DNA of 5,979 nucleotides from CAYHHI01 sp964356335 (GTDB lineage Bacteria; Arandabacterota; Arandabacteria; Arandabacterales; Arandabacteraceae). Shown here in pieces: positions 5,627 to 5,979 of the stretch; position 1 is the stretch's first letter, and each line of letters starts with the position of its first letter. The notes beneath the pieces were generated by a model, which ran no database searches, was not told the DNA's origin, and saw nothing but the letters and a program-made list of their open reading frames with translations. The stretch is taken from positions 1 to 5,979 of the forward strand of contig CAYHHI010000077.1 of assembly GCA_964356335.1 (NCBI GenBank). Direction: 5' to 3'. The translations under genes were made by a program, and so were the position numbers.

Positions 5627-5979
5627 CTAACCAGTATGCTCAAGCATGTCACGCAGCAGCCTTCCGGTGTGCGACGTCTTGCTTCGAGCAACCTCTCTCG
5701 GCGTCCCTTCGCACACGACGTACCCTCCTTGCTCCCCTCCCTCAGGTCCTAGATCGATCAGATGATCGGCGCACTTTATGACTTCGAGATTGTGCTCGAT
5801 CACCACAACAGTGTTGCCATTCTCGACAAGCCTCCTCAGGATCCTAACCAGATTGGCGATGTCGTGAAGGTGAAGCCCGGTCGTGGGCTCATCCATGATA
5901 TAGAGCATTCCCGAGCCATCGGTGCGGCTTATCTCCCTCGCTATCTTGAGCCTCTGGGCTTCTCCACCCGAGAGCGTCG
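5627..5979 (-). CDS. uvrA: Excinuclease ABC subunit A, C-terminal part (cut by window edge)
   Basis: Only the last 116 residues of a protein usually about 940 long are present; the frame is open to the window edge. UvrA is the damage-recognition ATPase of nucleotide excision repair: it dimerises, loads UvrB on damaged DNA and leaves. The fragment is the end of the second ABC ATPase: signature TLSGGEAQR, Walker B LYIMDEP, D-loop TTGLH, then NTVVVIEHN with the switch His, followed by the highly typical DLGPEGGEQGG and EGTPREVA, and SHTGRLLRDMLEHTG to the TAG at 5627. The sequence is canonical with no break. The 132 bases downstream hold the tRNA-Trp promoter. A small imperfect hairpin near 5577-5593 has no U tract. 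Confidence 0.97.
   Translation of the reverse strand, partial: TLSGGEAQRLKIAREISRTDGSGMLYIMDEPTTGLHLHDIANLVRILRRLVENGNTVVVIEHNLEVIKCADHLIDLGPEGGEQGGYVVCEGTPREVARSKTSHTGRLLRDMLEHTG

Noticed and set aside
1..5979. CRISPR array, toxin-antitoxin, anti-phage or retron system
   Set aside because: No spaced direct repeats and no such genes. The only reverse transcriptase is a group II intron maturase with its own domain V, not a retron or diversity-generating element.

Overview
The window looks like chromosomal DNA of an uncultured, moderately high-GC bacterium. The best clue is a secreted protein (complement 4311-5084) that ends in a FlgD-like / type IX secretion-like C-terminal domain opening with the motif GQNYPNPFNP. 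That architecture is common in the Fibrobacterota-Chlorobi-Bacteroidota group and related candidate phyla (Eisenbacteria, Latescibacteria, Zixibacteria, KSB1, WOR-3). The exact phylum is my inference and cannot be fixed from this window.

Layout from left to right. Positions 1-537 (+) encode a small secreted protein whose start probably lies before the window. It converges on a second secreted protein read leftwards from 1560 to 694. Positions 3586-1545 (-) hold an apparently complete group II intron of about 2.04 kb. It has a GTGCG 5' end, a maturase/reverse transcriptase at 2980-1658, a well-formed domain V at 1644-1612 and a CTACTCGAC 3' end at about 1545. Positions 3587-4310 hold no intact gene, but carry a consensus extended -10 box and what look like decayed beta-helix and FlgD-like coding fragments. 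Then come the FlgD-tailed protein (5084-4311, -), a gene-free stretch, tRNA-Trp(CCA) with its own promoter (-), and the last 116 codons of uvrA (-), cut by the window edge.

The most interesting point is the right-hand edge of the 694-1560 gene. Its AGGAG ribosome-binding site and ATG lie inside intron domain VI, upstream of the predicted 3' splice site, and the ATG sits in the domain VI stem. Translation of this exported protein therefore seems to depend on intron sequence, and splicing would remove the start. Most of the genes are on the minus strand, and from uvrA to the intron the layout is several independent units rather than one operon.
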